Numbered from the stretch's first letter, positions 45,114-54,062 are shown. The stretch: DNA of 64,000 nucleotides from Lentibacillus salicampi (GCF_004565465.1 NZ_SRHY01000002.1:1-64000), one strand, 5' to 3'. Made by a program: numbers and translations. Notes: generated from the letters alone by a model not told the origin.

Positions 45114-48100
45114 ATGCACATACAGATGAGGAGAAAGTACGCTAGTATCATGATGGTTATTGTATTGCTGGCAGGGTTACTGACACCGGCGGCCGGACCC
45201 ATGACGGTTTATGCTGCACCGGCGGACGGGCCCATAACGGTCGCGGATGCCATTCAAAAGAATAATGATGGCAGCGAGCAGACTGTGAAGGGGTACATTG
45301 TCGGATATGTGATTGGACCGGGCAATGTGTCGCGGACTGATTTTCGGGAAGATTATAATGTTGCACTGGCAGATGAAGCCGGCGAAACCAATCCCGATGA
45401 TATGTTATTCGTTCAGGTGACCGGCGATTACCGGGCTGAATTTGGATTGAAGACAAATCCGGGTAATCTGGACGAGGAAGTGACGGTTACCGGCAGCATG
45501 GAAGCATACCACAATCATAATGGGCTTAAAAATCCGAGTGACATGAGGTTTGCCTCCGACGAACCGGATGAGCCGCTTGAATTGCAGTCGATTGCAGATG
45601 TCAGGGACCAAGCGACAGGTAAGGCTAAAACGAAAGGTGTTGTCACCGCTAAATTAAACAACACCATTCAAATCCAGGATGAGACCGCAGCCATCGCTGT
45701 TCGTCCGGCATCACTTGATGTGCAATTGGGTGATGACATCACGGTGACCGGCAGTTTAAATGACTATCGGGGATTACTGCAGCTGGCTAACGCGACGGTT
45801 GATGAAAAAACGGCAGATGCAGCCATTCCGGATCCACTGTCCATTACCGGAAGCGAGCTGGAAAACCACCAATCAGAACTGGCTGTTATCGAAAATGTGA
45901 CAATGACCGATGTGGAAAGTGGCGATGGCTGGGCGAATTATACCGCTGAAGATGAAGCCGGGAATACGTTTGTGGTACGGGATGAACGAGGTGAGTTAAA
46001 TCTGGAAACAGGTGTTACCTATGATTCGATTACTGGTATTGTGACCCAATTTGATTCCGACCAGCAGATTATCCCGCGGAGCCAGGCGGATATCATTCGT
46101 GATGCATCTGCCGTACAGCCCGTAACCGCAAGCCCTCGGGCAGGGACGATCCCGGCAGGCACGGAGGTGACACTGGAAACGGCAACAGATGATGCTGATA
46201 TTTTCTATACCACAGATGGCGGTGATCCAGCTGAAAATGGCGAGCTTTACAGCGGAGGAATCTCCGTTGATGAGGACGTCACCATTAAAGCAATGGCTGA
46301 CAAAGAAGGGTTAACAGCCAGTGGGGTATCTGAATTCAGCTATTCTGTCTACAACCCTGAAGATGGTGTCATGATTCACGACATCCAGGGTGAAAGCCAC
46401 GAATCACCGATGATTGGTAGAACCGTTCAGAATGTTGAAGGTATTGTAACGTATGAATATGAGATTAGGGGTTCGAATTATTTTCATATGCAGACACCTG
46501 AAGAAGACTACGACGGGAATGACAATACATCTGAAGGGATTGTTGTCTACACAGGGAACACTAATGATGTCAATGCAGGTGATCGTGTCAGTGTAACCGG
46601 GGAAGTTGATGAATATCAGATTGATGGGTATGACGATCGGACTGAGACAGATTTACCGGTTACAGAAATTACTGCCCGCGACGACCGTGGCGGTGAAATT
46701 GAAGTGATGGAAAGTGATGTGGACTTGCCGTCGCCAGTTGAAATCTCTTCAAGTGATATTCCGGAAGACATTGTTGGTGATGATGGTTTTGCCAGCTTTG
46801 ATCCGGATCAATATGCGATTGATTTTTGGGAAAGTATTGAAGGAATGCGCGTAGAGGTTGCACCATCGCGGGCAGTTGCACCACAGGAACATGGTGATCT
46901 GGTCGTGGCGACAAACGAGTATACGCCGGATAACACGACAGATAATGGCGGTGTCCGGTTAACAGAAGAAGGCCCGAATGCTCAGACCATTCAGTTTAAG
47001 CTGCAGCCGAACGGGGAAGCAAGAGACTTTGCCGTCAAAACAGGCGATCAATTCACAGAACCAGTTGATGGTGTTGTGAATTACGGATACGGAAACTACA
47101 AAGTTTATTCCGATCTGGAAGATGTTCAATCTGTTTTTGCAGAAGGCGATACACAACCGGAAGGCACGGACATTGCTAAAGATGAAGACAAACTGACGGT
47201 TGCTACTTATAATGTGGAAAATTTCTCGGCAAATGAAAGTGAGACATCGCAGCAAAAAGCGGAAAACATTGCCCGTGCTTTTGCAGCTGATTTGCAAAAT
47301 CCCGATATTGTCGGCATTGTTGAAGTGATGGACAACAACGGGCAGGATCAGGGACCTGATGATGCGGAAGCTTCTGCAAGTTATGAGCGATTGATTCATG
47401 AAATCAGTGACCAGGGCGGCCCTGACTATGAATATGCGAACATCGATCCCGAATACAATCAGGATGGGGGCGCGCCACATGGTAATATTCGCGTCGGTTT
47501 CCTTTACAATCCGGAACGTGTTTCGTTGATGGATGGTGAACATGGAACAGCTACAGAAGCGACAGATTACGAGAATGGACAACTGACGCTGAATCCGGGA
47601 CGCATCGCCCCAAATAACGATGCATTTGCAAATACTCGCAAGCCATTGGCAGCTCAATTTGAATTTAATGGTGAAAGTGTCATCGTGGCTGCGAACCATT
47701 TTAATTCCAAGAGCGGTGACGATGGTGCATTTGGGAAAAACCAGCCGCCTGAATTAGGCAGTGAACCACAGCGCCGTGAGCTGGCACAAATCGTTAATGG
47801 ATTTGTCAGTGATATTAAAGCGGAAAATCCGGACGAAAATGTGGTTGTTTTAGGCGATATGAATGACTTTGAATTTTCAGAGCCACTCGACATTCTGAAA
47901 GGTGATGAACTGATCAATGCCATGATGTCCATGCCTGCAGAAGAACGTTACACATACGTCTACCAGGGCAACTCACAGGTGCTGGACCACATGCTTGTAT
48001 CGAAAAATCTGGCTGAAGTGACCGAGGTTGATGTCGCCCATGTCAATGCGGACTTTACGGACATGCATGGCCGTGCGAGTGATCATGATCCGATTCTGGC

Positions 48101-49985
48101 ACAGATTGATCTGGAAGCAGCTGAAGAAGCGGATGGTAACTTTGACATGTCTATCATGCATATGAACGATACTCATGCCCGTGTTGAACCACTCACGAAA
48201 ATGGTAACAGCAATTGACGAATTCAGGGAGGAAAATCCGGATTCACTTCTGCTGCATGGCGGGGACGTCTTTTCCGGAACCTTGTATTTTAATGAGTTCA
48301 GGGGGCAGGCTGATCTGGCCTTGCTGAATATGATGGATATGGATGCTTTTGTGTTCGGCAACCACGAATTTGACCTTGGTGGTGAAGAGGGCGGACATAA
48401 ATCGCTGGCGGAATTTGTGGAAAATGCCAATTTCCCGTTTTTGGGTACCAACATTGACTTTTCCCAGGACCCTTACATGAATGGACTTGAAACGAATCAA
48501 TCGCTGGCTGAAGATCCGGAGAACGGTGAAATTTACGATAGTATGATCAAAGAAATTGACGGTGAACAAGTGGGGATATTTGGTTTGACAACCGAGGATA
48601 CGGCAAATATTGCAAGTCCGGCAGATGTCACATTTGAGGATTTCAAGGAAACAGCTGAACAGACGGTGGAAGCTTTTGAAGATGCAGGCGTTGACAAAGT
48701 TATTGCGCTAAACCACCTTGGCTATGATAGTGCACCTGAAGTGGGCAATGATTTGCGCATTGCGGAGGAGGTTGACGGCATCGATGTGATTGTCGGCGGC
48801 CATTCGCATACAGCATTGGACGAGCCAGTAAGTGTCACGAAAGATGCTGACGGGGAAACGAAAGAACCTACCGTGATTGTCCAGGCCGGGCAATATGCTG
48901 AAAACCTTGGTACGCTTGATGTGACGTTCGATGAGAATGGGGCCGTTACTGGTTATGACGGTGAACTGCTTGAAGTGGACGGGTTTGAACAAGATCCTGA
49001 AGCCGAGGAGGTTCTTGCACCGTATAAAGAACAAGTTGATGATGTCATGAACGAAGAAATTGGTGCAGCAGCTATGAAAGACCTGACAAACCCACGTCAG
49101 GATGAGCCGGGCGATGACAGTGTCCGAGCCAACGAAACAGAACTTGGCAATTTGGTAACAGATGCGATGCTCGCGGGGGCTCAGGACAAATACCCTGAGA
49201 CCGTGATCGCCTTTCAGAATGGTGGAGGCATCCGTGCACCAATTGACGAAGGCGAGATTACGGCCGGTGAAGTGATTAGTGTGCTGCCATTTGGCAACAA
49301 CCCGGTGATAGCCACATTGACTGGTCAGGAGATCAAGGATATTCTGGAGCACAGTGTTCGTCAAGCGCCGGCTGAAAATGGCGGATTTCTGCACGTATCG
49401 GGGATGCAATTTTACTACGACAGTGAGAAAGAGCCAGGCAACCGGGTCGTTGAAATGTCCGTTGAGGCGGACGGTGAACTGGAAGAGATTCAGCTTGATG
49501 CGGAATATCAGGTGACAACGAACGGCTTTACCGGTCAGGGCGGTGATGGCTTTGCAACGTTTGCACAGGCTTATGACGAAGGACGCGTCAAGGATATCGG
49601 CGAATCTGACTGGCAGCAATTGCGAGATTATATGGTTGAAGATTTGAATGGTGTTGTGAACCCTGAACGAGAAGGGCGGATTGTTGATCTGATGGGTGAG
49701 ACGCCAGAAGAACCGGAACCAATCAATGCAGAAGATATACAGGAAAGCGTGACTTCACTTAAGGATAATGGCGAGATTATGGATGAACGTGCGGCACGTG
49801 CTCTTCACATGCATTTGACCGCCATCAGACATTATGAGAAAAAGGATTCAGGGGATAAAGTGGTCAAGCATATGGAAAGTTTTAAACTGCTCGTCCAATA
49901 TCAGAAGGAAAACGGGCTTATATCGGAACAAGCACATGAAGAACTTCAGCGAATGGCTGATACACTCATCGGCCAGTGGCAATAA
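45114..49985 (+). CDS. Secreted multidomain nuclease / 5'-nucleotidase with FIMAH domain
   Basis: 1623 residues. Signal peptide 1-34 (YAA cleavage). Three OB-like domains follow (about 41-330; DUF6359 then YhcR-type), then a chitobiase-type beta-sandwich (337-410; FYTTDGGDPAENG) and an ExeM-like OB region (420-560). Next is an endonuclease/exonuclease/phosphatase domain (about 696-1000; VATYNVENF, AANHFNSK, VVLGDMNDFE, SDHDPI). A UshA-type metallophosphatase (about 1011-1330; HMNDTHAR, HGGDVFSG, FGNHEFD) and its 5'-nucleotidase domain (about 1342-1530; NGGGIRAPI) come next, then a C-terminal FIMAH domain (1537-1623). It is predicted to degrade extracellular DNA to nucleosides and phosphate. 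No sortase or membrane anchor. Very acidic, as is usual for secreted proteins of halophiles. Start ATG 45114 by RBS. Confidence 0.9.
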   Translation: MHIQMRRKYASIMMVIVLLAGLLTPAAGPMTVYAAPADGPITVADAIQKNNDGSEQTVKGYIVGYVIGPGNVSRTDFREDYNVALADEAGETNPDDMLFVQVTGDYRAEFGLKTNPGNLDEEVTVTGSMEAYHNHNGLKNPSDMRFASDEPDEPLELQSIADVRDQATGKAKTKGVVTAKLNNTIQIQDETAAIAVRPASLDVQLGDDITVTGSLNDYRGLLQLANATVDEKTADAAIPDPLSITGSELENHQSELAVIENVTMTDVESGDGWANYTAEDEAGNTFVVRDERGELNLETGVTYDSITGIVTQFDSDQQIIPRSQADIIRDASAVQPVTASPRAGTIPAGTEVTLETATDDADIFYTTDGGDPAENGELYSGGISVDEDVTIKAMADKEGLTASGVSEFSYSVYNPEDGVMIHDIQGESHESPMIGRTVQNVEGIVTYEYEIRGSNYFHMQTPEEDYDGNDNTSEGIVVYTGNTNDVNAGDRVSVTGEVDEYQIDGYDDRTETDLPVTEITARDDRGGEIEVMESDVDLPSPVEISSSDIPEDIVGDDGFASFDPDQYAIDFWESIEGMRVEVAPSRAVAPQEHGDLVVATNEYTPDNTTDNGGVRLTEEGPNAQTIQFKLQPNGEARDFAVKTGDQFTEPVDGVVNYGYGNYKVYSDLEDVQSVFAEGDTQPEGTDIAKDEDKLTVATYNVENFSANESETSQQKAENIARAFAADLQNPDIVGIVEVMDNNGQDQGPDDAEASASYERLIHEISDQGGPDYEYANIDPEYNQDGGAPHGNIRVGFLYNPERVSLMDGEHGTATEATDYENGQLTLNPGRIAPNNDAFANTRKPLAAQFEFNGESVIVAANHFNSKSGDDGAFGKNQPPELGSEPQRRELAQIVNGFVSDIKAENPDENVVVLGDMNDFEFSEPLDILKGDELINAMMSMPAEERYTYVYQGNSQVLDHMLVSKNLAEVTEVDVAHVNADFTDMHGRASDHDPILAQIDLEAAEEADGNFDMSIMHMNDTHARVEPLTKMVTAIDEFREENPDSLLLHGGDVFSGTLYFNEFRGQADLALLNMMDMDAFVFGNHEFDLGGEEGGHKSLAEFVENANFPFLGTNIDFSQDPYMNGLETNQSLAEDPENGEIYDSMIKEIDGEQVGIFGLTTEDTANIASPADVTFEDFKETAEQTVEAFEDAGVDKVIALNHLGYDSAPEVGNDLRIAEEVDGIDVIVGGHSHTALDEPVSVTKDADGETKEPTVIVQAGQYAENLGTLDVTFDENGAVTGYDGELLEVDGFEQDPEAEEVLAPYKEQVDDVMNEEIGAAAMKDLTNPRQDEPGDDSVRANETELGNLVTDAMLAGAQDKYPETVIAFQNGGGIRAPIDEGEITAGEVISVLPFGNNPVIATLTGQEIKDILEHSVRQAPAENGGFLHVSGMQFYYDSEKEPGNRVVEMSVEADGELEEIQLDAEYQVTTNGFTGQGGDGFATFAQAYDEGRVKDIGESDWQQLRDYMVEDLNGVVNPEREGRIVDLMGETPEEPEPINAEDIQESVTSLKDNGEIMDERAARALHMHLTAIRHYEKKDSGDKVVKHMESFKLLVQYQKENGLISEQAHEELQRMADTLIGQWQ

Positions 49986-49989
49986 ACCA

Positions 49990-50031
49990 AAAAGCAGCCC
50001 CCTTTGTTTAAAGGCAAAGGGGGCTGCTTTT
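49990..50031. terminator. Bidirectional terminator
   Basis: AAAAGCAGCCCCCTTTG / CAAAGGGGGCTGCTTTT, a perfect 17-bp stem with an 8-nt loop, between convergent genes. Confidence 0.9.
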
Positions 50032-50032
50032 T

Positions 50033-50851
50033 CTATTCGTGGGTGATTGTAATTAGGGTCAACTGGCTTTGGTTTAAAAAACGTATCGGAAGTCTTGTTG
50101 TTCCTACTCCACTGTCAATATACAAGTGCTGATTGGAGCCAAGTTGATACGTCCCTTTGTTAAGGCTTGGGAAAAATCCCTGGCCGGGTGCTACGAGTGC
50201 ACCAATTAAAGGAAATCTGACCTGGCCGCCGTGTGTATGACCGCTCAGAATAAGGTCAGCCGGTATGGTGTCGTATTGCTTGACGATATCCGGGGCATGC
50301 GACAGCAAAATCGTATAGTACGCCTTATTTATATTACTGAAGGCTCCACTGAGGTTTTCATGTTCTGTTGAAAAATCGTCAACACCGGCTAAATTAATTG
50401 TGGAATGTTTTTTCGTGATGCAGGTGTTTCGATTGTTCAGGATGATAACTCCCCGCTTGCGAAGACTATTAAAAAATTCTTCGGTACGGCCATTTTCCCA
50501 CTCGTGATTTCCGGATACGAAATAGACATGCTCATTGATGGCGGTCAACCGCTCGATCAATGAAAAAACTTGATCAAATGTCATGGTTCTTTTGTCAACC
50601 AGGTCGCCCGTCAGTACAATCAGGTCAGCGTTCGCGGCTTTGACCATGTTGATGAACCGCTCGTTGTCAGAGCCAAAAACATGATTATGCAGGTCACTGA
50701 TCTGCAGTATGGTCAACGGGGAATTTGCCGATAGTTTAGGACTGCGGAATACGACCTTTTCCAGTTTAAAGTCATGCGTATCACGACGAATTCTAAGGAA
50801 ACAAACGAAAAAGAATATCAAAGTTGAAAAGACTGCCAACAGCTTTTTCAT
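50033..50851 (-). CDS. Membrane-anchored metallophosphoesterase, YkuE-like
   Basis: 272 residues. An N-terminal membrane segment (LLAVFSTLIFFFVCFL) is followed by a calcineurin-like phosphoesterase domain: ISDLHNH (metal ligands), VLTGDLVDKR, SGNHEWENG, LLSHAPDI and LSGHTHGGQVRFP. YkuE-type enzymes act on phospholipid or other phosphate monoesters at the membrane. No Tat signal is visible, unlike B. subtilis YkuE. ATG 50851 with a modest AGGTGG RBS. Monocistronic. Confidence 0.85.
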   Translation of the reverse strand: MKKLLAVFSTLIFFFVCFLRIRRDTHDFKLEKVVFRSPKLSANSPLTILQISDLHNHVFGSDNERFINMVKAANADLIVLTGDLVDKRTMTFDQVFSLIERLTAINEHVYFVSGNHEWENGRTEEFFNSLRKRGVIILNNRNTCITKKHSTINLAGVDDFSTEHENLSGAFSNINKAYYTILLSHAPDIVKQYDTIPADLILSGHTHGGQVRFPLIGALVAPGQGFFPSLNKGTYQLGSNQHLYIDSGVGTTRLPIRFLNQSQLTLITITHE

Positions 50852-50934
50852 GGGTGCACCACCTGAAATCAAAATAAGTCATCTAAGTTTAGCATGTTTT
50901 CATAATGGCAGGCAATAGCTGCTTTTTGCCGGGA

Positions 50935-50963
50935 TGGGACAAGGGGTCAGACCCCTTGTCCCA
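50935..50963 (+). repeat. REP palindrome copy 1 (loop CAG)
   Basis: Perfect 13-bp arms TGGGACAAGGGGT / ACCCCTTGTCCCA around CAG. It lies between the phosphoesterase and hmp, 26 nt upstream of the Fnr-type site. Confidence 0.85.
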
Positions 50964-50988
50964 CTTTCACAGAAATGTCACGGCTAAG

Positions 50989-51004
50989 TGTGATGTACAT
51001 CACT
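50989..51004 (+). promoter_or_regulatory. Fnr/CRP-type operator upstream of hmp
   Basis: TGTGATGTACATCACT fits the B. subtilis Fnr box TGTGA-N6-TCACA; its core GTGATGTACATCAC is a perfect 14-bp palindrome. It is centred about 100 nt before the hmp start and about 45-50 nt before the transcription start implied by CATAAT/TATATA at 51029-51041. This is near the usual activating distance for CRP/Fnr proteins. Confidence 0.55.
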
Positions 51005-51098
51005 TGTCGGGTCCACTTACCGCTTTAACATAATCTATATAGGAAAATCTCCTAACCATATAAGCATGTAATCATCAATTTTGCTGGAGGGAATTGAA

Positions 51099-52325
51099 TT
51101 GAGTCTTGATAAAGAAAAACTCGCAATTGTTAAGTCAACCGCACCAGTCTTAAAAGAGCACAGTACTGAAATTGGGAAGCATTTTTACGAATTGCTGTTT
51201 AAACGCGTACCGGAGCTCCGCAATGTATTTAACCAGACGAATCAGAAAAGAGGTTTGCAACAGGAAGCACTGGTCTACTCTGTTTATGCAGCCGGTGAGA
51301 ATATCGACAGCTTGGAGAATATTGATCAGCTTGTTGAGCGTATTGCCGAAAAGCACGTGTCGCTCGGAGTCAAACCGGAACAATATCCGGTCGTTGGTGA
51401 AGCGCTCATTCAGGCTGTTCAGGATGTACTAGGTGATGCCGCGACAGATGACGTGATTGAAGCGTGGCAGGCTGCCTATGATTATATTGCTCATCTGTTT
51501 ATTGATATCGAGAAGAAAAAATATACAGAAACAGAAAAGCAAGAAGGCGGCTGGATAGGATTCCGCGACTTTGTCGTTGCCGAAAAAATTCAAGAAACGG
51601 ATGATGTGGTTTCATTTTATCTGAAACCTAAGGACGGCGGGCCAATAGCGTCCTATCAAGCAGGCCAGTATTTGACGCTCAAAGTCGATGTTGAAGGCGA
51701 TTCCTATACACATATGCGTCAGTACAGTCTGTCCGGAGCATCCGGGAAAGACTTTTATAAGATTAGCGTTAAACGTGAAAAAGGAACTGGGCACGTGCCT
51801 GATGGGGTGGTTTCCAATTATTTGCATGACCACGCGGCAGAAGGTGACAAACTGGCATTTTCCGCTCCATCCGGCGACTTTACGATGACGAGTGAAGAAA
51901 ATCCGGTCGTATTGCTCAGCGGCGGAATCGGGATGACACCGGTTGTCGGTATGCTTGAAACGATTGCCGAAAAAGACCCTGACCGCCCGGTAACATTTAT
52001 CCACGCAACCCAAAACAGTTCGGCCCACGTGATGAAGGAGCATATTGAACAAATGGTCGCCGACCGCCCGAATGTTTCGTCGTTTGTCTGCTATGAAAGC
52101 CCAAGTGAAGCCGACCGGACCACCCAAAACTATGATAAGGAAGGTTATGTTGATCTTCCATGGCTCCAATCAATTCTGTCGTGCGGCAATAACGCAGATT
52201 TTTATTGCTGCGGCCCCGCCCCATTCATGAAAGCTGTCGACCAGGGGCTTAAAGACTGGGGTGTCTCCAACGGCAACCGGCATTATGAATTGTTTAATCC
52301 GGTAAGCATCCTAAAGGAAGCCTGA
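51099..52325 (+). CDS. hmp: Flavohemoprotein, nitric oxide dioxygenase
   Basis: 408 residues. Globin domain (1-140; KHFYELLFKRVPELRNVFN, proximal His in IAEKHVSLGVKPEQY), then a FAD-binding ferredoxin-reductase domain (about 150-255; RQYSLSGAS) and a NAD-binding domain (about 262-400; LLSGGIGMTPVVGML, CCGPAPFM). Hmp oxidises NO to nitrate with O2 and NAD(P)H. The start is TTG 51099 (MSLDKEKLAIV), with GGAGGG 7 nt upstream. An upstream Fnr-type box suggests induction under low oxygen or nitrosative stress. Confidence 0.93.
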   Translation: MSLDKEKLAIVKSTAPVLKEHSTEIGKHFYELLFKRVPELRNVFNQTNQKRGLQQEALVYSVYAAGENIDSLENIDQLVERIAEKHVSLGVKPEQYPVVGEALIQAVQDVLGDAATDDVIEAWQAAYDYIAHLFIDIEKKKYTETEKQEGGWIGFRDFVVAEKIQETDDVVSFYLKPKDGGPIASYQAGQYLTLKVDVEGDSYTHMRQYSLSGASGKDFYKISVKREKGTGHVPDGVVSNYLHDHAAEGDKLAFSAPSGDFTMTSEENPVVLLSGGIGMTPVVGMLETIAEKDPDRPVTFIHATQNSSAHVMKEHIEQMVADRPNVSSFVCYESPSEADRTTQNYDKEGYVDLPWLQSILSCGNNADFYCCGPAPFMKAVDQGLKDWGVSNGNRHYELFNPVSILKEA

Positions 52326-52328
52326 TTT

Positions 52329-52823
52329 TTGGGACACGGGGTCAGACCCCGTGTCTGGGAAATTGAGCGTGATCAGCTTACGGATGAATTTTTAAATGAG
52401 TGGGACCAATGGTTGGCAGCCGGTAACGAAAGCCCTGATATGCATTACCTGAAAGACCGGAACCGGGGCATGATATTACTGCTGCTTGATAAAATACAGG
52501 AAACCGGAAGCAACAAATACATCCCGTATTTACGGGCATGGGAAAAGATTGATTACAAAAAGGTGCGGGCCAGGATCCGGGAGGTCATCCGGGACATTGA
52601 ATCAGATGTCTCCGTCGACCAGCAAGCTGCAGCTGACCGGGCCGATTCAATCAACGAAGCAATGAAGGGGTTGGAACCGCATGATATCGATCTGAGATGT
52701 ATCGAATGCGGCAACTATTTTACCTTTTCCGTTGGCGAGCAAAGATTTTATCAAAGAATGGGATTTGTTCATCCCAGACGGTGTCCATCCTGCCGGGAGC
52801 AAAGAGACCTGGAATTTTTATAA
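52329..52823 (+). CDS. Zinc-ribbon domain protein
   Basis: About 164 residues. The C-terminal 45 residues (RCIECGNYFTFSVGEQRFYQ, GFVHPRRCPSCREQRD) are the treble-clef 'probable zinc-ribbon' domain (C..C...C..C). The N-terminal part is helical and acidic, function unknown. Unusually, the gene's 5' end is the REP palindrome at 52331-52358. No ATG or GTG is available before residue 41, so translation must begin at TTG 52329 (AAGGAAG upstream, inside the hmp end) or at a non-standard codon after the palindrome. It follows hmp by 3 nt and may be co-transcribed. Confidence 0.65.
   Translation: MGHGVRPRVWEIERDQLTDEFLNEWDQWLAAGNESPDMHYLKDRNRGMILLLLDKIQETGSNKYIPYLRAWEKIDYKKVRARIREVIRDIESDVSVDQQAAADRADSINEAMKGLEPHDIDLRCIECGNYFTFSVGEQRFYQRMGFVHPRRCPSCREQRDLEFL
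52331..52358 (+). repeat. REP palindrome copy 2 (loop CAG), at a gene start
   Basis: Arms GACACGGGGT / ACCCCGTGTC perfect over 10 bp, then imperfect, around CAG. It starts 5 nt after the hmp stop and supplies the first coding bases of the zinc-ribbon gene. Confidence 0.8.
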
Positions 52824-52894
52824 AAGCCTCCGTTCGGCCGGCGGGGATTTTGTTAGCATGCTGGCTGGATTTTTTCAAAAAGATTTTCAATGAT

Positions 52895-52923
52895 TTGACA
52901 ACGGTTTCAAAAACTTGTATGAT
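52895..52923 (+). promoter_or_regulatory. Consensus sigma-A promoter in a gene-free region
   Basis: TTGACA, 17-bp spacer, TATGAT. Nothing clearly coding lies in the next 290 nt: a 90-codon frame exists but has no RBS and a C/T-rich composition. The transcript could be a long leader of the 53216 gene or a small RNA. GTCTCC / GGAGAC (about 53133-53153) is a possible hairpin near its end, followed within about 15 nt by a T-rich stretch. Confidence 0.5.
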
Positions 52924-53215
52924 TTATGGTGCACACCTCAACTTGCTTTCTGCATCGATAGTTCTTCTTTTCGCTTCTTATCCATTCTTCTGCCAGGCTT
53001 TCTATGGCATAAAACGGCGATCAACTTATTCTGTTTTCCTTTTACGCAATGACTTCAATTTGTCTGCCGCATGCTTTTCATTCAAACGAGTTATTACGTT
53101 TCACAAGACCAAAAAAAATTTCACTTCACCAGTCTCCCGGAACTCTGGAGACCCTGCCTATGTTTGTTTTTCACTTGATACATGCAACTAATTCTTGTTA
53201 ATAAGGGGATGAAAT

Positions 53216-53548
53216 ATGGGACACGATATCAGTTCATTTAATAGAGCGGGACAGCAAATTGGCTATGTTCGTTTTACGATGGGAGATGTGAACGCCCCGT
53301 TATTTTATGATTTGCTTGACGCGAATGAGTATTATGCGGGTGTAAGCGGATCAGGAGAGGTGGCAATACTCCCTTTGGATCAGGTAAAAAAAGCTTTGAA
53401 AGCTTTTGACAGATGGAAAGCTAAGGATTTTGGCCATAAAGGTAATCAGGAGTTTTTATTGTGGCAGCGAAACGAGATACAGAAGTTTATGAACAGCTGT
53501 CTGGAAACGGCCCGAAAAGAAGGTACGGTTAAAGTATTTTTTGGCTAG
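53216..53548 (+). CDS. Conserved-looking 110-residue protein, unknown function
   Basis: ATAAGGGG lies 6 nt before ATG. The product (MGHDISSFNRAGQQIGYVRF...) is soluble, mixed alpha/beta and ends KVFFG. No domain recognised. Composition and RBS argue for a real gene. A consensus promoter lies 290 nt upstream. It is followed by two small genes on the same strand. Confidence 0.6.
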   Translation: MGHDISSFNRAGQQIGYVRFTMGDVNAPLFYDLLDANEYYAGVSGSGEVAILPLDQVKKALKAFDRWKAKDFGHKGNQEFLLWQRNEIQKFMNSCLETARKEGTVKVFFG

Positions 53549-53646
53549 ACGGGCGGCAGTGATGGCTATTAAAAAAGAAGACAGGCAAAAAGCGGCAGGT
53601 AGTTGCTGAGCGGAAGTGGCTGTTAAAAGGGCTGGTAAGGGAAAAT

Positions 53647-53784
53647 ATGGATAAACATAAAAGTGGCGGGATGGGGTATGCAGAGGAGTATTGTTCAGAT
53701 GTAAAGTTTAGTGGCAACACGTACTGTATGTTATTTAAGACAGACAGTAAAACCTACAAGATGATGCTCCGGAATTGTCATTAA
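53647..53784 (+). CDS. Small 45-residue protein
   Basis: ATG 53647 to TAA 53784 encodes MDKHKSGGMGYAEEYCSDVK then FSGNTYCMLFKTDSKTYKMM and LRNCH. AAGGG lies 5 nt upstream. Three cysteines and a pattern of aromatic residues look protein-like. No family known. It lies between the 110-residue gene and the spore-protein gene. Confidence 0.35.
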   Translation: MDKHKSGGMGYAEEYCSDVKFSGNTYCMLFKTDSKTYKMMLRNCH

Positions 53785-53833
53785 AAAATCTCTATTGCGC
53801 AAACTAATATAAAAGCGTAATGGAGGTTTTTTA

Positions 53834-54022
53834 ATGGACAAAAGCAACCAAACAAATGCGGAGGCAATCAGGGAACAGAGCCGCCGCTCAGGGATGTCGT
53901 ATAATGAGGCTAAAGAATTTATAGCCCGAACGACAGGCGGGCGAGGTACGAATATTTATAGCAACACGGATGCTGAAGTGGTGAAAAGAAAAAACCAGGA
54001 ATCGGAGAACAAGAAGGGATAA
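53834..54022 (+). CDS. Gamma-type small acid-soluble spore protein-like
   Basis: 62 residues with GGAGG 8 nt before ATG. The C-terminal half GTNIYSNTDAEVVKRKNQES resembles the SspE repeat (GTEFASETDxxxVKxQNxxS), and the whole is hydrophilic and rich in N, Q, E, R and K. Gamma-type SASPs are amino-acid stores in the spore core, degraded at germination by GPR. Only one repeat unit is present, where B. subtilis SspE has two. Moderate confidence. Confidence 0.55.
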   Translation: MDKSNQTNAEAIREQSRRSGMSYNEAKEFIARTTGGRGTNIYSNTDAEVVKRKNQESENKKG

Positions 54023-54062
54023 GACCCATCGAACCGGGATAGTCATGTAAGCAGATGGAATT

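Noticed and set aside
52697-53191. 164-codon frame overlapping the zinc-ribbon gene
   Set aside because: The first part is the zinc-ribbon gene in another frame and the rest is C/T-rich without a start signal; better explained as a promoter plus non-coding transcript.
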